Assembly: GCA_038503065.1 (NCBI GenBank)
Contig: JBCAMK010000010.1
Location: forward strand, 1,054,001 to 1,118,000
Source of the DNA: Paragyromitra xinjiangensis
Lineage: Eukaryota; Ascomycota; Pezizomycetes; Pezizales; Discinaceae
Direction of reading: 5' to 3'
DNA: 64,000 nucleotides
Position 1 is the stretch's first letter. Each line of letters begins with the position of its first letter. Shown here in pieces: positions 46,673-58,674 of this stretch. Both the position numbers and the translations under genes were made by a program. Below the pieces are notes generated by a model. That model did no database searches. It was not told the origin of the DNA and worked only from the letters and a program-made list of their open reading frames with translations.

Positions 46673-48009
46673 CTCAAAGGTAATTTAACACTCCAACATC
46701 CATTCCATTCCATCTATTCTCTTTTCTTCTACAGTATCATTTCATGATGATTACCAAAACACAATGCATAGTTCAACTGAGGTCTACTAGCCAATGTTGA
46801 AAAACTAAGCCATCGTCTTTCGCTCCTATCTGACCTTCTCCCTTTGAGGATCTATTTTCTGTTTTGTTGCCTATGGAATTTTTTTGATAGATCACAAGCT
46901 AATGAGACGAGAAGTGTGTAGTTTTAGTTTTTCGTCACGCGCAATAACGATGGGGCAAGGTCGTTCATTTTATTCCTAGAAGCTGACACAAATACAAACC
47001 TGAACCATGAAAGTTTTTTGAATATCACGTGCATCATTTCCCTAAAGTGCAGATCTCTAGAAAAGATGTGACCACCCGAGCCAGAATGATTCGAGACTTG
47101 TCTCACATGAAGAGCTCGCCGAATATGTTGTTTGCCTGAAGCCCAAACTCACTAGATGAGTTTTTGTCTGTGCTTATGTCTTATGCCTCGCTCGATCAAC
47201 TCTCACATCATGGGATGACCTTGAGCTGGATGCCAGGGATATATTCATATATTCGTTTGCGCAAAAGACAAGACCAATACCTCGCCGCCTTTGAGTACGG
47301 CTCTGCTCGGAAAATTTACGTTCTGACCAGGTAGCCGAGTCGTAATTGTCGGTGACACATTTCTGTACGATATTCTTAATTTTTGTACGTAAATACTTGA
47401 AGAAAATAATTCTGAACTTATTGCGCGCTGTTCCATGGTTGGGTGTGGAGGTGCTGGGGAGGTTTCCGGGTGTTGAAGACGGAGCGGGCGGTCACGATTG
47501 AGTACCAGATCTGTCACACGAACCTTTCCATGCTTTTGGGATCTGATTCCCCATCGTGTATGGACGAGTTAAGCTCGGGACAAATACCGACTGGCTGGAA
47601 GGCCAAATATCGGGTTTCGGCGATCACCCTAACTGCCACGCAGATGGCTATGTATGCTGCCTTCTGTCGGTTACGAATATTTATCGAGTCAAAACACTCA
47701 TATGCCCTTACTAGATATTTCGTTTTCGCAAAATAAAGCGGTACTGCGTTGCCGTAGACCAATCTTGCGGCGGGATCTTACCGTTCGGCTATCATACAAC
47801 TATTCTTACTCGATCAAAAGCTCTAAAGATAAGCCCCAGCGCCAGGAACAAGGGCCCATGATAAGCTGCTCATGTTTAGTAGGATACGCCGCACGAGACA
47901 GCTCCCCCACAGGATACTAGGTACTCTTATCGCGTCTCGTGAGATCTCGTCTCGGGCACATGGCGTAGGGGCAAAAACCTCAAGGTGGTAAGCAGAAAGC
48001 CCCCCTGTA

Positions 48010-48021
48010 AGATAGTTATCT
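48010..48021. promoter_or_regulatory. Inverted pair of HGATAR sites (AGATAGTTATCT)
   Basis: AGATAG and the complement of TTATCT (AGATAA) both match the HGATAR consensus bound by AreA/Nit2-type GATA factors. The pair lies about 290 bp upstream of the permease ATG, where nitrogen-regulated promoters usually carry paired sites. Function is inferred. Confidence 0.5.
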
Positions 48022-48306
48022 GTGCCCTCGTCCCGTTGGCGGGGCGTTGAGTAGTGTATCAATATCTCAACTTCCCGCATTTCGGTGCTCTCTAGCAAGA
48101 AGAAAAACCTTGAGCTGCATTCTCCCAAGATATTTCAGATTCCGGGAAATCTACGCCACTTTCGTCTGCAAAAGCCGTGAAACGTCGATCTGGGAACCAA
48201 TTCGATCGGGCTATCTTCCTACTGTTTGTAGAGGAGATTACCAAGGATACGCGTAGTGGTATAAGTAGTTGACTTCTTGCAGTCTTGGTCAAATTCTTTC
48301 TTTGCA

Positions 48307-50870
48307 ATGAGGCAGTGGACATCGCCTTCTTTCCCTTCCATTTCTTCTTCATCTTCTTCATCTTCTTCGCCGCTGGAAGACGAGCCTTTACTCACGAAAC
48401 GAAGAGAAAAGTCAATAGCCATGGAGAAAGCACGGGAAATTCTGAGGAAGCTGGAGACGGAGCACGAGCCTGGGTTGACGAATGCACAATTAATGTTGAC
48501 GAACCATGATTTGAAGCCTGGTATGATATTTTTATATCGCTGTTTTTCTTAGCCCAGAAGACCATCAATTAGTTTCTCCACCACTTTTGCTGTTCTTTTC
48601 TCTCATTGATTTTTCCTAATTGCCTGCCCTTGGGTTTACGAGTCCTGGGGAGGGGGAAGCATGACGAGGAGGTTCAGGAGGCTATTCAGCAAGCTGTACT
48701 GTTTCGGGCAAGGGCTACCATTTGGGGTTATTACCACCGCTTGATGCTCCGTGTCGGTTACATAGCCGGTTTTCTGTCGGTGTTGCGGAAGATCTATCAA
48801 ATGGCAACGGCAATTACTGCTGAGGAATGCTGATTGGATTGCCGGCATTGAAGACAGCCCCAAAAAGCAACCCCAAAATTAATTTGTTTTTTCCATATCT
48901 GTGTTACTTTTCTCCACACCTCTACGTTTACACTTCAATCTATTTTCTCTATTAAGGAAAATCTATAGCTTAATTGCTAACAATGATTCCTGTTTTCTAG
49001 TTGAACCTGCGCGGCGAACATGGGGAGCTTGGAATTTTGTTGGCTTCTGGATTGCCGACTCCTTTAACATTGTCAGTCTTCCCATCTCCTTTCAGACATG
49101 CCTCAACTAATCCATTGGTCTCACTCCAGAATACGTGGATGATATCCTCTTCTATGATTATTGCCGGCCTCTCCTGGTGGCAGTCTTGGCTCTGTGTTTG
49201 GATCGGCTATTTCATCGCTGCCTGTTTCATCTGCGCAACCGGTCGTATCGGCGCAACTTACCACATTGGATTTCCCGTACTGGCACGTTCGTCGTTCGGG
49301 ATATGGGGGTCTCTGTGGCCCATCTTTAATCGTGCAGGAATGGCATGCGTCTGGTATGGTGTCCAGTCCTGGATCGGGGGGAAGTGTGTGTATCTGATGA
49401 TCACATCTATTTGGACTTCATTTAAAGATGTTCCAAATACACTTCCTGAAAGCGCCGGGACGGAGACGAAGTACTTTGTGGCATTCTTTCTTTTTTGGCT
49501 TGTCTCATTGCCAGCGATCTGGTTCCCAGTACATCAAATACGGCATTTATTTACTGTGAAGGCTTTTATTGTTCCTGTTGCGGGATTCGCGTACTTTGGG
49601 TGGGGTGTGCATAAGGCAGGAGGATTGGGACCTATCGTTCATCAGCCAAATAGTATTCATGGCAGTACACTCGCTTGGGCGTTTGTTAGTGGTATTATGA
49701 GCTCTATCGCGAACTTTTCCACGTTGATCGTTAATGGTAGTGTTTACATGGAGAAATCTATCTTGCTATGTATCAAATTTTACTAACTGATGGTCGGGTG
49801 TAGATCCTGACTTCACCCGTTTCGCCGTCAAGCCTCGCGATTCCTTATGGTCCCAACTAATTGCTATTCGTAAGTCACCAAGGCAAATACCTTTCATGCC
49901 ACTCAGTTAAGCTAATGAGGGGCCGGGAATGTACAGCGTGCTCGTTTGCACTAACATCATTTGTTGGTATCATTGTATCGTCTTCATCGACGGTGATCTA
50001 TAATGAGCCTATTTGGAATCCTCTGGACCTCCTCGAAAAATTCATGGACGAGGGGGGTTCTGGAAACCGGGTTGGTGTCTTCTTCATTGCTACTGCATTC
50101 GCTCTTGCGCAGCTTGGGACCAATATCGCGGCAAATTCAGTTTCCGCTGGATCGGATACTACAGCTCTTCTCCCAAGATTCATGTAAGCCTTCGCACACG
50201 GAAATCCTTTTTGAACCCTTGCTGACTTAAATGTAGTAACATCCGCCGTGGGGGCTATATTTGCGCCATCGTGGGTCTTGTGATGTGCCCATGGAATCTT
50301 CTTTCCACGTCCAACAATTTCACTCTCTATCTCTCTTCATATTCCGTATTTCTTTCATCAATCGCTGGTGTTATGATCTGCGACTACTACTGGGTCCGGA
50401 AGGGATACTTAGAGATAAAGAACCTTTACTCGGCCCGAAGGAACGGCCCATACTTCTATACTTACGGAATTCATCTCAGAGCATATGCAGCCTATATTGC
50501 TGGAATCCTGATAAACGTCGTTGGTTTTGCAGGTGCTATCGGGAGAAAAGTTCCAATCGGTGCTACTTACATCTACAAGTAAGTTATTTCTACCAAATTG
50601 GTATCATTGGCTAACATAACTACCAGTGTAAATTTCTTCGCGGGTTTCATCATATCCTCGGGGAGTTATTACATCCTTTGCAAGATTTTCCCAATTCCAG
50701 CCTGTGCGGACACATGGACGGAGGTTGGAGACGAGATTACAGATGTTACTTTAGCGTACGAGGATGGCGATAGTGCTAGTTATGATGAAGAGAGTGGCAG
50801 GGTAAATGATAAGATTGCCGAGTCAAAGGCTGCGGAGGGGCAACGGCGAGGATATGGTGCTACATATTAG
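48307..50870 (+). CDS. NCS1 family nucleobase/allantoin permease (Fur/Dal4-like)
   Basis: Proposed exons 48307-48520, 49001-49071, 49130-49736, 49804-49869, 49937-50183, 50237-50578, 50627-50870 (596 aa; all joins in phase). After a Ser-rich cytosolic N-terminus the NCS1 signature appears: [46 protein letters not shown]. Next are [40 protein letters not shown] and the CDYYWVRKG motif before the last segments. About 12 membrane helices are expected. Such Fur-type carriers bring uracil, allantoin, uric acid or related compounds in by proton symport at the plasma membrane. The first intron is 480 nt, far longer than the others (48-67 nt). ATG 48307 was chosen as the first in frame; ATG 48421 is an alternative. 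Confidence 0.95.
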
Positions 50871-51751
50871 GGACTTCTATGGCCGTTGGAATGTTGGCAT
50901 GTTGTGGAAGGACTGATGATTTTCTTTGGTTATGATTACGCGTAGCAGCCACGGGTTGCACCGGTATACGCATAGAGTCTTGTTACAGGAGATACTTATC
51001 TATAAGGGCACATATAATTTCTGTGTTTCTGATCACAAGTCATCTTACGGGTTAGATCTTTAGATCTAGTGGTTATGGGTTATAGACATCCCCTACGGTT
51101 CCAACGAGAGACTGAAATCGGAACTGTAGTTGCTCGGAGTGGTTTGTCAGCGTCAGACTGATGGGGCTCTCCTAGCAAAGGGGATGTACTAGGGGACATT
51201 TTGGATTATGTAATAATTGAGACTAAACGGCATACGCTTTGCTCTTGGTCAATAAAGTTACTAGAAAATTCTTGGCGCTTTGTTGTTATTTTGAAGGGCA
51301 TGCATTCTGGTGTTATTTTCTGATAGGTCTTTTAACTCACAATTTCTTACTGTGCTATGGTATGGCAAATCTGCGCCAGGTGTCCAAGCCTTTGGGAAAG
51401 TTTCAAGCAGGTTGTGCTAATGAACACCCTGAATGCTAGTTTCCACAAAAAGCCGTCCCCTCTTCACGGAGTCGGACGCACTAGACTCTTTTAGACGCAA
51501 GTTACACATCCTGTACGACCACATGAGAAAAGGGCAACATCACCTGGCTATAGCTTCCACTTGTTAATAGAAGACTACTCCTCGGCAAAGCATCGACAAC
51601 TACTCATTTCAACAGATATCTTGATTCTATTCTAGTAAATGCCCGAGCCTCGACTGCGCTGTGGCAAGACCTATTACAACTGCATTACTCATTAAAAACA
51701 CAGCATTACCCCAACAGCTTTTGAACTAAGCGTAAAACTTCCTCTTGAGAA
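50871..51751. other. Convergent intergenic region
   Basis: 3' ends of the permease gene (left) and of the nucleoside hydrolase gene (right, minus). No other feature. Confidence 0.55.
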
Positions 51752-53242
51752 CTATATCATCCCTAGTACAGAAATAATCATAACAATAGTACCTAATACA
51801 GCAGACCTTTGCCGAGTCGTTCTACTCGCACCACCCTCAAATTGTACCGGAGGCATCGTGCTAGTGGGTGCAGGAGGACTGATGCCTGTCCTAGTTGCAG
51901 TTGAGTTATTGGTGTTTCCACCAGATGAATAACACTTTGCAAGAGAACTGGGGACAGCTTGGCCAGGTTCCCAAAGCAAGATGCTCTCGAGTCTGTTGGC
52001 AAAAGTGACATTGCTTATGGATAAATCAACCCAATTTTGGGTCGCTGGAGGTATGGCGCTGTCATTCCACCTGCTGGTGCCGTTGGGATAGACCACGACA
52101 CTTCCCCCAGTTTTATTGTAGTGGTACACATCGTCAAGGCCACGGATGGCATAGTATACCGCCGAGGCTAAAAACAAGCTGGTTAGCCTTCGGAGGATGA
52201 AGAGAGAATGGGGAAAAAATGAGGAAGAGTGAAACATACGATCCCAGGCTGGGTTAGTCTTATTAGGACCAATGGTAGCATTCCATACAAAGGAGATTGG
52301 GTTCGTCGCTGGGTCGAGCTCCACGGCCAACTTCGCGCCCATTATGATGGTGCGCCCAACATACCCGGGTACGAAAGTCAATTTCGATGGCCAATTGTTC
52401 AATACATGTGCAGCAAATGTTCCGTTATGATAGGCGAGATTAAAAGAGCTTCCTGACCCATCTGCCTGCACCACGAGCTCTACTACTTTTTGCTTGATGA
52501 GTTCAAAACCAGTAAGAGGCGAAATGGCATCTGGCGGAGAGTCGACGAATCTGTACATGGCATCGAAAAATCCAATGACTGCGATGGTTATACTTTTGTC
52601 TTCCGCTCTTGCTAGTAATGTGCGATAGAGCGTGACTGGATCGGTTGTGTTTGTCCCATCACGAACATCCTCAGGGAATTTCTCGGCGAGTTTGTCTACC
52701 CATCCAGCAAAGGTCGGGAAATTAGGATCTTGAGTCTATTGGAAGGCGTGTTAGAATATAAATTCATCTATTTTTTTTGATTAACCGCACGTGCTTACAG
52801 AGTTATCCACGGGTTTGAGAATGGCGAGTGGGATATCTGGATGGCCGTAGTATGTATTAATGGCGTCTATCGCTGGAGACGCAAAGCGACTTCGAATATC
52901 TATACCGGAAACTCCCATTAGAAAAAATTCGGGAAAAAAGCTAGAAAAATCTCCCAAAACAAAGCCAAGGGGCCCTAACCTGATACAACACCTATAAGCT
53001 CCACTTCTCCCCATTTTTCAAGGATATTGGCGATTCCAATTGCATTTGCGTCGTCGGGCTAATTCAAATATCTGCGTTAGCAACCTTGGTTGATCTAAAA
53101 GCAAACACTGGGTAGAAACGGGTGTAACTACAAGATTATAAAAGTCAGTATCGATGATGAGCTTCTTCTTAGTGCAAGAATCTACTGATGTTGCTAATGC
53201 ACCGAAAGTTGCGAAGGCAAAGGTTAAAAATACGGACTTCAT
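51752..53242 (-). CDS. Secreted, probably GPI-anchored nucleoside hydrolase (IUNH family)
   Basis: Proposed exons (minus): 53242-53132, 53058-52980, 52911-52799, 52735-52240, 52167-51752 (404 aa; all in phase). The signal peptide is MKSVFLTFAFATFGALA. The calcium/ribose-binding start reads KLIIDTDFYNLPDDANAIG, a variant of the family DTDxxxDDA motif (Asp31, Asp33, Asp39, Asp40). YYGHPDIPLAILKP, DAISPLTGFELIKQKV and WNDSAIPPA-like regions follow, and DPATNPISFVW through YAIRGLDDVYHY corresponds to the C-terminal half. It ends with a Ser/Thr/Pro stretch, a small-residue site (EGGAS) and a hydrophobic tail (SAVLGTIVMIISVLGMI), the layout of a GPI signal. It would split nucleosides into base and ribose at the cell surface. 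Convergent with the permease gene. Confidence 0.9.
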
Positions 53243-55702
53243 GGCGGATATAATAGAACAGCCTGTCAATAGAAAGTTATTCGGTGGAATAGTCCACTAC
53301 GGCCGAGCTGAGTCCCAAACTAAAGTTGGGGACGGACACCATTTATGTAGTTTCGTGTAATCGATACATGTTGGAATTTTCCCACTTAGCTCAAGGGTGA
53401 GAAGGCTTCGGGACGGATATTCAGCCAGCCAGAGCCGCCGATATGCATAAAGCAATTACCGACTTGGGAAAAACGGAGGAGTTGGACCTTGGCAGGTCTA
53501 ACACGTATGTATTCTGTTTCTCTAATGTACCTGATGCCAAGCTCCACTGGTCCTATTCGAGTATGCTCGGCGGACGTTCGGACAAAATTCAGCTGGGGAA
53601 GACCTTTTTTTTGCTTTTTATTCGCAAAGCTGGCAGATTTGATGCATTATACACGGCATCGCAGCTAGATCTAGGTACCTTTAGGTAAGAATTCCCTTTG
53701 AAAAGGGCTCTCGGTTCACGACCGACTTTATAGGTGTCTTAAGAAGGTCAGCAGAACGTATTTCCCTCCCTCTCTAAGCCTGTTATGGCGCTAGGTAGGA
53801 CAGCACCACACATACCCGCTTTCTTCTGTGGAACCATTGAACCGAATCGACCGACATCTAGGGCTGACGATCAGGGAAGCACTCTAGAGATTCGGTGGGT
53901 TCTGGTTTTTGCGGGAAGCCGCAGGAGGGCACCTGTGAATCTGAGGTAAACACACGCACTAAATTTCTGCCAAGTGCTCTTCTAAGTTGATATATATGCT
54001 GAGAACAGATTTCCCATCAAATAAGGGGCTTTGTATTCTTTTCCTCGTCCTCACCTTTGATAATCATCAGCGCCATTCTCACCTAGAAAGGTTGTTCCAT
54101 ACTCAGACTCTTTAATCATCCGCACCTGCCGCCAAGTCAGTTGGTACAGTCAACTTTAAGCACAGTGCGATCAGGAGCCTGATAAGGCTCATCAGGCAAG
54201 AGATGTTGTCTATCTCGGGTTTGATGTTCGCTAGCTAGAATCAATCAAGACCACTCGATCCCTTGGATTAGTGTTGTCTTGTCTGAGGTTTGAGTTTTTG
54301 ATGGGGTGAAAGGCTAACCGCGCTTTCGTCCTCAGGCTTCAGCCGCTAGCTTCCACTTTGACGGCTGTTTCCTTCTGAGACATAAGGTGCCAGCTTTTAC
54401 CGCGCGAGCCAATATTATCGCCGATATAACAGCTCTATATCTTCAGCACGATGCATGATCGTGAATTCTGTTGTGCTACATAACCCACGGGCGCCCCCGA
54501 CCAAATATTCCTATCATCATTGTGAAATTTTCTCCAAAATGAGAGGTGACTGGCCCTATTATTTTGAGTTGGGTGTGGACAACTAGAATGGCTTACACTT
54601 GGGAATCTATTGGAGATGTGAGAGGTGGGGGACCAGCCCATGAGACGTTTTGGCCTGGGAAGGTTGGCTGGGCAAGTGGGTTGAGCGGGAGAAAAGGCAA
54701 TGGTGGTTTCTAGCCGAGTACCATTGGTTTGACGCACTACCGATTCCTCCTCGACCCATTACATACTACCCGAATTATTCTCCCTAAAGATTCGTATACT
54801 CTAGCAGTGTCCGGAAAGTCTAGGCAGCTTGGTGGTAACTGTTGGAGTGTAAGTATTGCTACCCACTGTTTTGTGGTCACCTCTTAACAGTGGCTATGCT
54901 CGACAGAGCCCAAGGCCTTTCAAACGCAATACGGCATTCACCCAACGAGAAGCCTCCTTATTAAGGCCCTAGGGTTTTGCTAACAGATTAATCATCCAGC
55001 AACCGCCCCTCCCCATTTTTCCAATTGGCTTGTCTTATCAAAGTCCCAAAGCTTTGGCAAGGGACCCCCATGAAAAAGAGGATCGTAGATCCGGAGTACG
55101 CGTTCTAAACCCAAAATAGCTTGTGCAAATGGATGTTTTGTATGGATACGATAAACGGCATTTACGTCCTCCAACCGTTTGCTATTTAGTGCTTACGAGT
55201 GCAAGCTCCCTGCTAAGCAAATCGTCTACAGGTCCTCATGTGACGCAAAGTTGGGTTAGGGTTCCTTGAAATACTACTCTACCATTGAGTGCTTTTCATC
55301 TGCACCAACAGACAAAAACAAGCTTTTCTGCAGGAATTCTCTGGTGATATGCCAAGTAGTACAATAGTATGCTCTACTTCCTAGGTGGCACCATCCATCC
55401 ATTGCATTGTAGTTCTCAATCGTTGGACGACAAACATTTGTAAAAGAATGGATAGGCAGTTGCTGTCCTATTTATAACCTTCCGCGTAACGCTGGTAATA
55501 TCAAATTCGATACCATGCATCCCATGTGACGAAAAATACGAGGGAAGAGACTACTTAGAAGCTAGGAATGATATCATTGAGGGGATGGCTACATTGAATT
55601 AATGTATAAATTGGATCGGTCTCTCCCGAAATTTATTAGGTATCTGTATCGTTCGCTCAGAAGGTGCAACATCCTCTACCTATACCCAATATCTCAATCA
55701 CT
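53243..55702. other. Intergenic region
   Basis: The left part is the hydrolase promoter. No domain-bearing ORF or spliced gene was recognised in the rest. Confidence 0.5.
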
Positions 55703-56362
55703 ATGACGAGAGTTTATGTTTTTCCCCAGTGGTCTCTTTACATTTTTACCTTTGTCCTACTTCTTGGACATGTCTACTCTCAGAATAGAACATTCTCTCT
55801 GGTCTCTATCAATCCCGACGTTCCCGCACTAGATGGAAAAGATATTGTCCGCGAGTCGTCTGAAGCTTTCGTTGGCATCGGTATCGGCCTTGATCCATCC
55901 GTACCGTTGATAACCTTCATTTATAATCAGAATCTGTACATAAATTGTTCGACTTCACCCACCGGAGCCTGCATTGGGTACTACCTGAAGAACCTCGGCG
56001 GGGCATCGACGGGGTGGGATTTCGAGTTCTCGAACAACGAAGACATTCCCACAGCAAACATCGGATCCTTTGCAGGAACTTTCGCTGTACAAAGCATCAA
56101 TGGCTCGGACCTTTTGGTAAACAGTGTTGACGAAGGTACCGGATTGAATGGGACCCCTCTATACCAACTTTGCGAGTGCATTGGAAGTCCTCCAGGGTCG
56201 TGCTATGCGGTTTGTATTCTTCTTTCTTTAAGCCTCAGAACGTTCCCAAGACGCCATAGCGCTAACTCAGTCAAGTTGACGCCTTCTGTGACCAATACTC
56301 CGTGTATTTATGGGACGGAGTTCAAGGTAATTTATACGGATACGTACCCGTGCTCAGAGTAA
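55703..56362 (+). CDS. Small secreted protein of unknown function
   Basis: ATG 55703 starts MTRVYVFPQWSLYIFTFVLLLGHVYSQ, a signal peptide with likely cleavage after YSQ or nearby. The mature part begins NRTFSLVSINPDVPALDGKDI and is short, beta-rich and Asn-glycosylatable (INCST, SINGSD, GLNGTP). It has several cysteines (NCS, TGACIGYY, LCECIGSPPGSCYA). The pattern resembles fungal secreted proteins with a FxLVSxNP opening, but no catalytic family is evident. A candidate intron near 56212-56270 (GTTTGT ... CTCAG) does not keep phase, so the single exon of 219 aa is reported; the C-terminus after SCYA is uncertain. It may be an effector-like or cell-wall protein. Confidence 0.65.
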   Translation: MTRVYVFPQWSLYIFTFVLLLGHVYSQNRTFSLVSINPDVPALDGKDIVRESSEAFVGIGIGLDPSVPLITFIYNQNLYINCSTSPTGACIGYYLKNLGGASTGWDFEFSNNEDIPTANIGSFAGTFAVQSINGSDLLVNSVDEGTGLNGTPLYQLCECIGSPPGSCYAVCILLSLSLRTFPRRHSANSVKLTPSVTNTPCIYGTEFKVIYTDTYPCSE

Positions 56363-57058
56363 CATGGAGGTTCACCCTATGGGATGGGCATATTCCTTGA
56401 GAAAGTTTTTTCCGTTAAAAAATCTATTTTATTTTCAGTATCATTATCATCTATGATGCCTGATACATAAAATTCACGACTTTCTACTTGTTACTTTAAT
56501 CTTGAGCATACAAGGTAAATCAAGTAAGATTCATGTACTTCCGTCTGTGAACCAAAAATAGGTTGATGCGGGATTGTGTAGTTTAGATGTTAACCTTGTT
56601 GTGAGTTGTCTGGCGTGAGGATCTGGGGGGTTATTGGAAGGTGATACCTCCGGAATCGCACTTGCGGAGATGCTTTTGAAGCGAATGGAAGCTCTTAAAA
56701 ATAGGCCAAGGAACACGTATCCTGTCGTTCTAGTGGGTTCACCCACGGACAGACTCGGCGAATTATTAGCTCACTAGTTATCACTCGCTATTCTATCTTT
56801 TTTATGAGAATGATTAAGTATCTATTGCGGCACGGCCTATACCATAGTGATGAGATATTAGTAGTTATCCACACCCTCAAATAAATGAGGGGAGTGAGTT
56901 GTGTCTCAATTAAACTACTCCGATGTTAACAACAAAAGACCAAAATAAGGAAATCAGCTGATTCGCAAATAATTAAGACAAACCAGTAACTGTCGTCAGC
57001 ACTTATAGTCCTTCTTTCCAAAATAACCAAATGGGAGTAACCGCCTCTTGAGAGGTCC
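56363..57058. other. Convergent intergenic region
   Basis: Between the 3' ends of the secreted-protein gene and the minus-strand beta-barrel gene. No feature. Confidence 0.5.
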
Positions 57059-58674
57059 TCAATCTAACCAACTCCACTCTATCGCAATCCGTCCATCGCC
57101 CTGATCCCCGATAGCATCGAACGCAGCTGGGCTTAGATCTAAATCATATTGTGCGCAAACCGGGCATCTATCAACGATGGTAATAGTAACCCCACCGCCA
57201 CCTACCTGTCTCTTCTCTAAACTCGTATTATACGCTTTTGGGGGAGGTGTAATAGCAGGCCATAGCGGGATCAAATCCGAATTGTATCGTTCAATTACTG
57301 GTGTAGGTATGGGCACGAAGATATACTCTGTTGGTGGTCTTCGATGCCATGAACTATTCTGCAAGTCCCTTCGACTCAGTCTTGTTCCAGAAGTTATCTT
57401 ACTTCTTCTGTCCCCCTTCATACCCCGACTTTTCTTCCAACCAACCAAAGTGAAGTTTCCGCTTTGTGGTACCTCTTCCCTGGTATCTACTTGAGATATG
57501 TTTTTCTTTTTGAGTAAGCGCTTTGCGCTGGCAGCTTTGACGAGTGCACGTCGGCCACAGTAAGGGTTATTGTTGGAGTTAGCTACACCGGTTGCGTCGA
57601 AGAGAACTTTACTTAGTGCAGCCACGAATTGTGCCTCAGTATTGTCAGTACCACATGAACCAAGACCGGGCGTGTAAAAGGTTCCTTCTCCTTGGAACAG
57701 TGCATTCCCTCCTCCTCCACTTGCTGAAGAAGTTGACGATGTAGATTTAGAAGTGGAAGTTATAGTGGTGGATGGGGCGGAGGAAGAGGTAGGACGAATA
57801 GAGGATGACGTTGAGGGAGCGCTGGTTGAGGAACTGATCCTGGTAAAGGCGATCAGCGTTTGTTTTGGCTGCTTCGGGAGAAATTTACGTACATTTTTGT
57901 TTGATCCGTGGTTGAAGTTTCTGAGTTTACAACTCCATTAGTTTTGGTAGCGGTAGGCCCATCCATTTGTGTTGGTGAGGTTGTTTGGCCGTTCACGGTG
58001 GATACTGTTATACTCGAAGATTGGCTTCGCAAGGAAGTAGAAATATTCCCACCAGCCTCAGTCACAACCGTTAACTCTGAAAATAAAGTACTCGTGACAT
58101 CATTTCCGTTGGTATCAGTAAACGTCGTTGGAGCCCCATACAGTGTTGTGGGGACCGTGATCCCATCTGTCTGTGTCATGAAAAAAGTGCTTCCGAGAAG
58201 TGTCTTCGCTACCATCATGTCATCTGAATTCATAACGAAAGTTATAGACCCAGGAATTGCAGTGGTTTTACCATCTACTCCTGTGGTCTGAACTAATGTA
58301 GTACCTGCCCCTCTCTGAACAGTTGTTGAAAAGCTCGAAATCTCGGTCGTCACAACTACGATTCCATCGCTCGTTAGGGTCCTTATTCTGCTTTCTGTAG
58401 TTTCAGCAACCATGAGTTGCCCTATTGCGCCCTCATTTTGACCACGATCCTCAGCCTTGCCAATACTCCTTCGAAAACTCACACCGCCTACTATGCCACC
58501 AATCAACAACACTGCTCCAGTTATCGCAGCAACATAGTAGAAATTCTTGCGGCGAAACCCTGCAATGTAGAGGGATTTCGCTTTTGTAGTCCCACCAAAT
58601 GTGTGTGAGGCCCGCCAGTTTCGGAAAGTTTCATTTGGATGGAGCCTATCTTTAATTTCCTTGAGTCGAACCAT
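57059..58674 (-). CDS. Membrane-anchored double-psi beta-barrel (expansin/RlpA-like) protein
   Basis: Two exons (minus) 58674-57893 and 57839-57059, joined by a 53-nt intron in phase; 520 aa. ATG 58674 (MVRLKEIKDRLHPNETF) was chosen over the upstream non-ATG. One membrane helix lies at about 46-62 (YVAAITGAVLLIGGIVGGV), after a basic cytosolic stretch, giving a type II orientation. A long Ser/Thr/Gly stalk (about 85-310) precedes the barrel domain: GEGTFYTPGLGSCGTDNTE, AALSKVLFDATG, NPYCGRRALVKA. After an insert of about 120 residues, often basic, come VTITIVDRCPVCAQYDLDLSP and GDGRIAIEWSW. The conserved Asp in VDRCP is kept. Related fungal proteins bind or loosen wall polysaccharide or act as inhibitors or plant-facing signals; function here is unproven. 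Confidence 0.85.

Larger units (their letters stand above)
45590..48306. other. Intergenic region between racemase and permease genes
   Basis: Apart from the possible microprotein (45917-46039), no gene is supported. A catc microsatellite lies at about 46641-46672, and a double GATA site at 48010-48021 near the permease gene. The other ORFs are short and featureless. Confidence 0.5.
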
